Source of the DNA: Casimicrobiaceae bacterium
GTDB taxonomy: Bacteria > Pseudomonadota > Gammaproteobacteria > Burkholderiales > Casimicrobiaceae
DNA: 7,404 nucleotides
Direction of reading: 5' to 3'
Assembly (NCBI GenBank): GCA_955652025.1
Contig: CATPAO010000175.1
Location: 1-7,404 of the forward strand
Position 1 is the first letter of the stretch; every line of letters starts with the position of its first letter. Below, one piece after another: positions 6,675 to 7,404 of this stretch. Position numbers and translations under genes: made by a program. The notes under the pieces were generated by a model. It was not told the DNA's origin and searched no databases. It was given only the letters and a program-made list of their open reading frames with translations.

Positions 6675-7235
6675 ATGCTGCGCAAATTCGCAATCGCGTT
6701 ATCGATGGCGCTCGCTTCGTCCGCGCCGTTTGCCGCCGAGGTTGGCGGCGTCCAGGTCGCGGACCAGGCGACGGTGGGGGGGCAGGACCTCGTGCTGAAC
6801 GGCGCCGGCCTCCGTACCCGCGCCATCTTCAAGGTCTACGTCGGCAGCCTGTACCTGCCGGCCAAGGCGGCAACGCTCGACGCGGTCCTCGCCAAAGGAC
6901 CGCGTCGAATCCAGATGAATCTGTTGCGCACGCTCTCGGCGGACCAACTCGCCGATGCGCTGGCCGACGGGTTGAAGGAAAACAATTCCGCAGCCGAACT
7001 CGATGCCGTGAAGGCGCAGACCGAGCAACTGACCGCGATCATGAAATCATTCGGCGAGGCGAAGGAAGGCGACGTCGTGACGCTCGACTTCGTCGACGGC
7101 GCGACCCGCGTCGGCTTCAACGGCGCGGCCAAGGGATCGATTCCCGGCGACGTGTTCAATCGCGCGCTCTCGAAAATCTGGCTCGGCGACAAGCCGGTGC
7201 AGACGGACCTCAAGAAGGCGATGCTCGGCGGCTGA
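6675..7235 (+). CDS. Periplasmic chalcone isomerase-like (CHI-fold) protein
   Basis: A 186-residue exported protein of the bacterial chalcone-isomerase-like family. No enzyme activity is established for most members, and a flavonoid substrate is not implied. A signal peptide (MLRKF, hydrophobic to about 19) with cleavage around A20/A21 before EVGG places it in the periplasm. The core has LNGAGLRTRAIFKVYVGSLYLP (41-62); GAGLR (R47) matches GAGVR in plant CHI, whose Arg lies in the ligand cleft. The C-terminal segment IPGDVFNRALSKIWLGDKPV (157-176) is also typical of the bacterial family. It has no cysteines. It lies 134 bases after fadL beyond a likely terminator, so it may have its own promoter, though none is clear. 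Plant CHI-fold relatives include fatty-acid-binding proteins, so a lipid-carrier role is a reasonable hypothesis given the neighbours. The family assignment is good; the function is inference. Confidence 0.88.
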   Translation: MLRKFAIALSMALASSAPFAAEVGGVQVADQATVGGQDLVLNGAGLRTRAIFKVYVGSLYLPAKAATLDAVLAKGPRRIQMNLLRTLSADQLADALADGLKENNSAAELDAVKAQTEQLTAIMKSFGEAKEGDVVTLDFVDGATRVGFNGAAKGSIPGDVFNRALSKIWLGDKPVQTDLKKAMLGG

Positions 7236-7248
7236 CGGGCATCCCGCG

Positions 7249-7404
7249 ATGCCGGATTTCTGGCGGTCCTGCGGCTACCGGCTGCTCGTCGTCGGCGGCG
7301 ACGGACGGCTCACGCTCACCGACGATTTTCTGCGCAGCTATCTGCTGCGGCCGGAGCTTGCACCGGTGGCCGAATCGTGCGCGGCCGAGCACGCGCTCCA
7401 CGAC
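7249..7404 (+). CDS. DUF6352-like protein of unknown function, 3'-truncated by the window edge
   Basis: An open frame starts at ATG 7249 and runs to the last base without a stop (52 residues). It begins MPDFWRSCGYRLL, continues with LTLTDDFLRSYLLRPELAPVAE and ends SCAAEHALHD. I recognise the MPDFW N-terminus and the DDFLR.YL.RPEL segment as those of a conserved, mainly betaproteobacterial family that I recall as DUF6352; the family number is from memory. No function is known to me. It starts 13 bases after the CHI-like stop on the same strand, so they are probably co-transcribed, but no clear Shine-Dalgarno is seen. There is no signal peptide, so a cytoplasmic location is likely. Confidence 0.75.
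   Translation, partial: MPDFWRSCGYRLLVVGGDGRLTLTDDFLRSYLLRPELAPVAESCAAEHALHD

Noticed and set aside
1..7404. tRNA/rRNA genes, CRISPR arrays, insertion sequences, phage or defence genes
   Set aside because: I saw no repeats of the required form, transposase motifs, clover-leaf candidates or defence-type domains on either strand. The window looks like core metabolism.

Overview
This is a GC-rich stretch in which every supported gene lies on the + strand. The protein families (a PA1736/PA1737-type thiolase and hydratase/dehydrogenase pair, FadD, a YciA-type thioesterase, FadL, a periplasmic chalcone-isomerase-like protein and a 'MPDFW' protein of the DUF6352 type) point to a Gram-negative proteobacterium, most likely a betaproteobacterium (Burkholderiales or a relative). 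This placement is inferred from recognised protein families, not from a marker gene.

Layout: (1) 1-778, the C-terminal 258 residues of an acyl-CoA/acetyl-CoA C-acyltransferase whose start lies outside the window. (2) 787-2709, a bifunctional enoyl-CoA hydratase/3-hydroxyacyl-CoA dehydrogenase whose ribosome site overlaps the thiolase stop. (3) 2828-4504, FadD, starting at GTG. (4) 4523 onward, a YciA-like acyl-CoA thioesterase whose last dozen codons appear to be frameshifted; the natural stop is probably at 4908, not 5032. (5) 4909-5121, the upstream region of fadL with promoter-like elements. (6) 5122-6540, the outer-membrane fatty-acid channel FadL, followed by a likely intrinsic terminator. 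(7) 6675-7235, an exported chalcone-isomerase-fold protein. (8) 7249 to the window end, the first 52 residues of a DUF6352-like protein.

The genes form a long-chain fatty-acid use module. FadL brings the acid across the outer membrane and FadD activates it to acyl-CoA. The hydratase/dehydrogenase and thiolase carry out the last three steps of beta-oxidation, and the thioesterase can release CoA from surplus acyl-CoA. The acyl-CoA dehydrogenase (FadE), electron-transfer proteins and a dedicated regulator are not in the window. The chalcone-isomerase-like protein beside fadL could be a periplasmic fatty-acid carrier; that idea is inference.

No RNA gene, CRISPR array, insertion sequence or phage feature was seen. 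The window is largely ordinary metabolism. The points most worth a second look are the yciA frameshift and the CHI-fold protein next to FadL.
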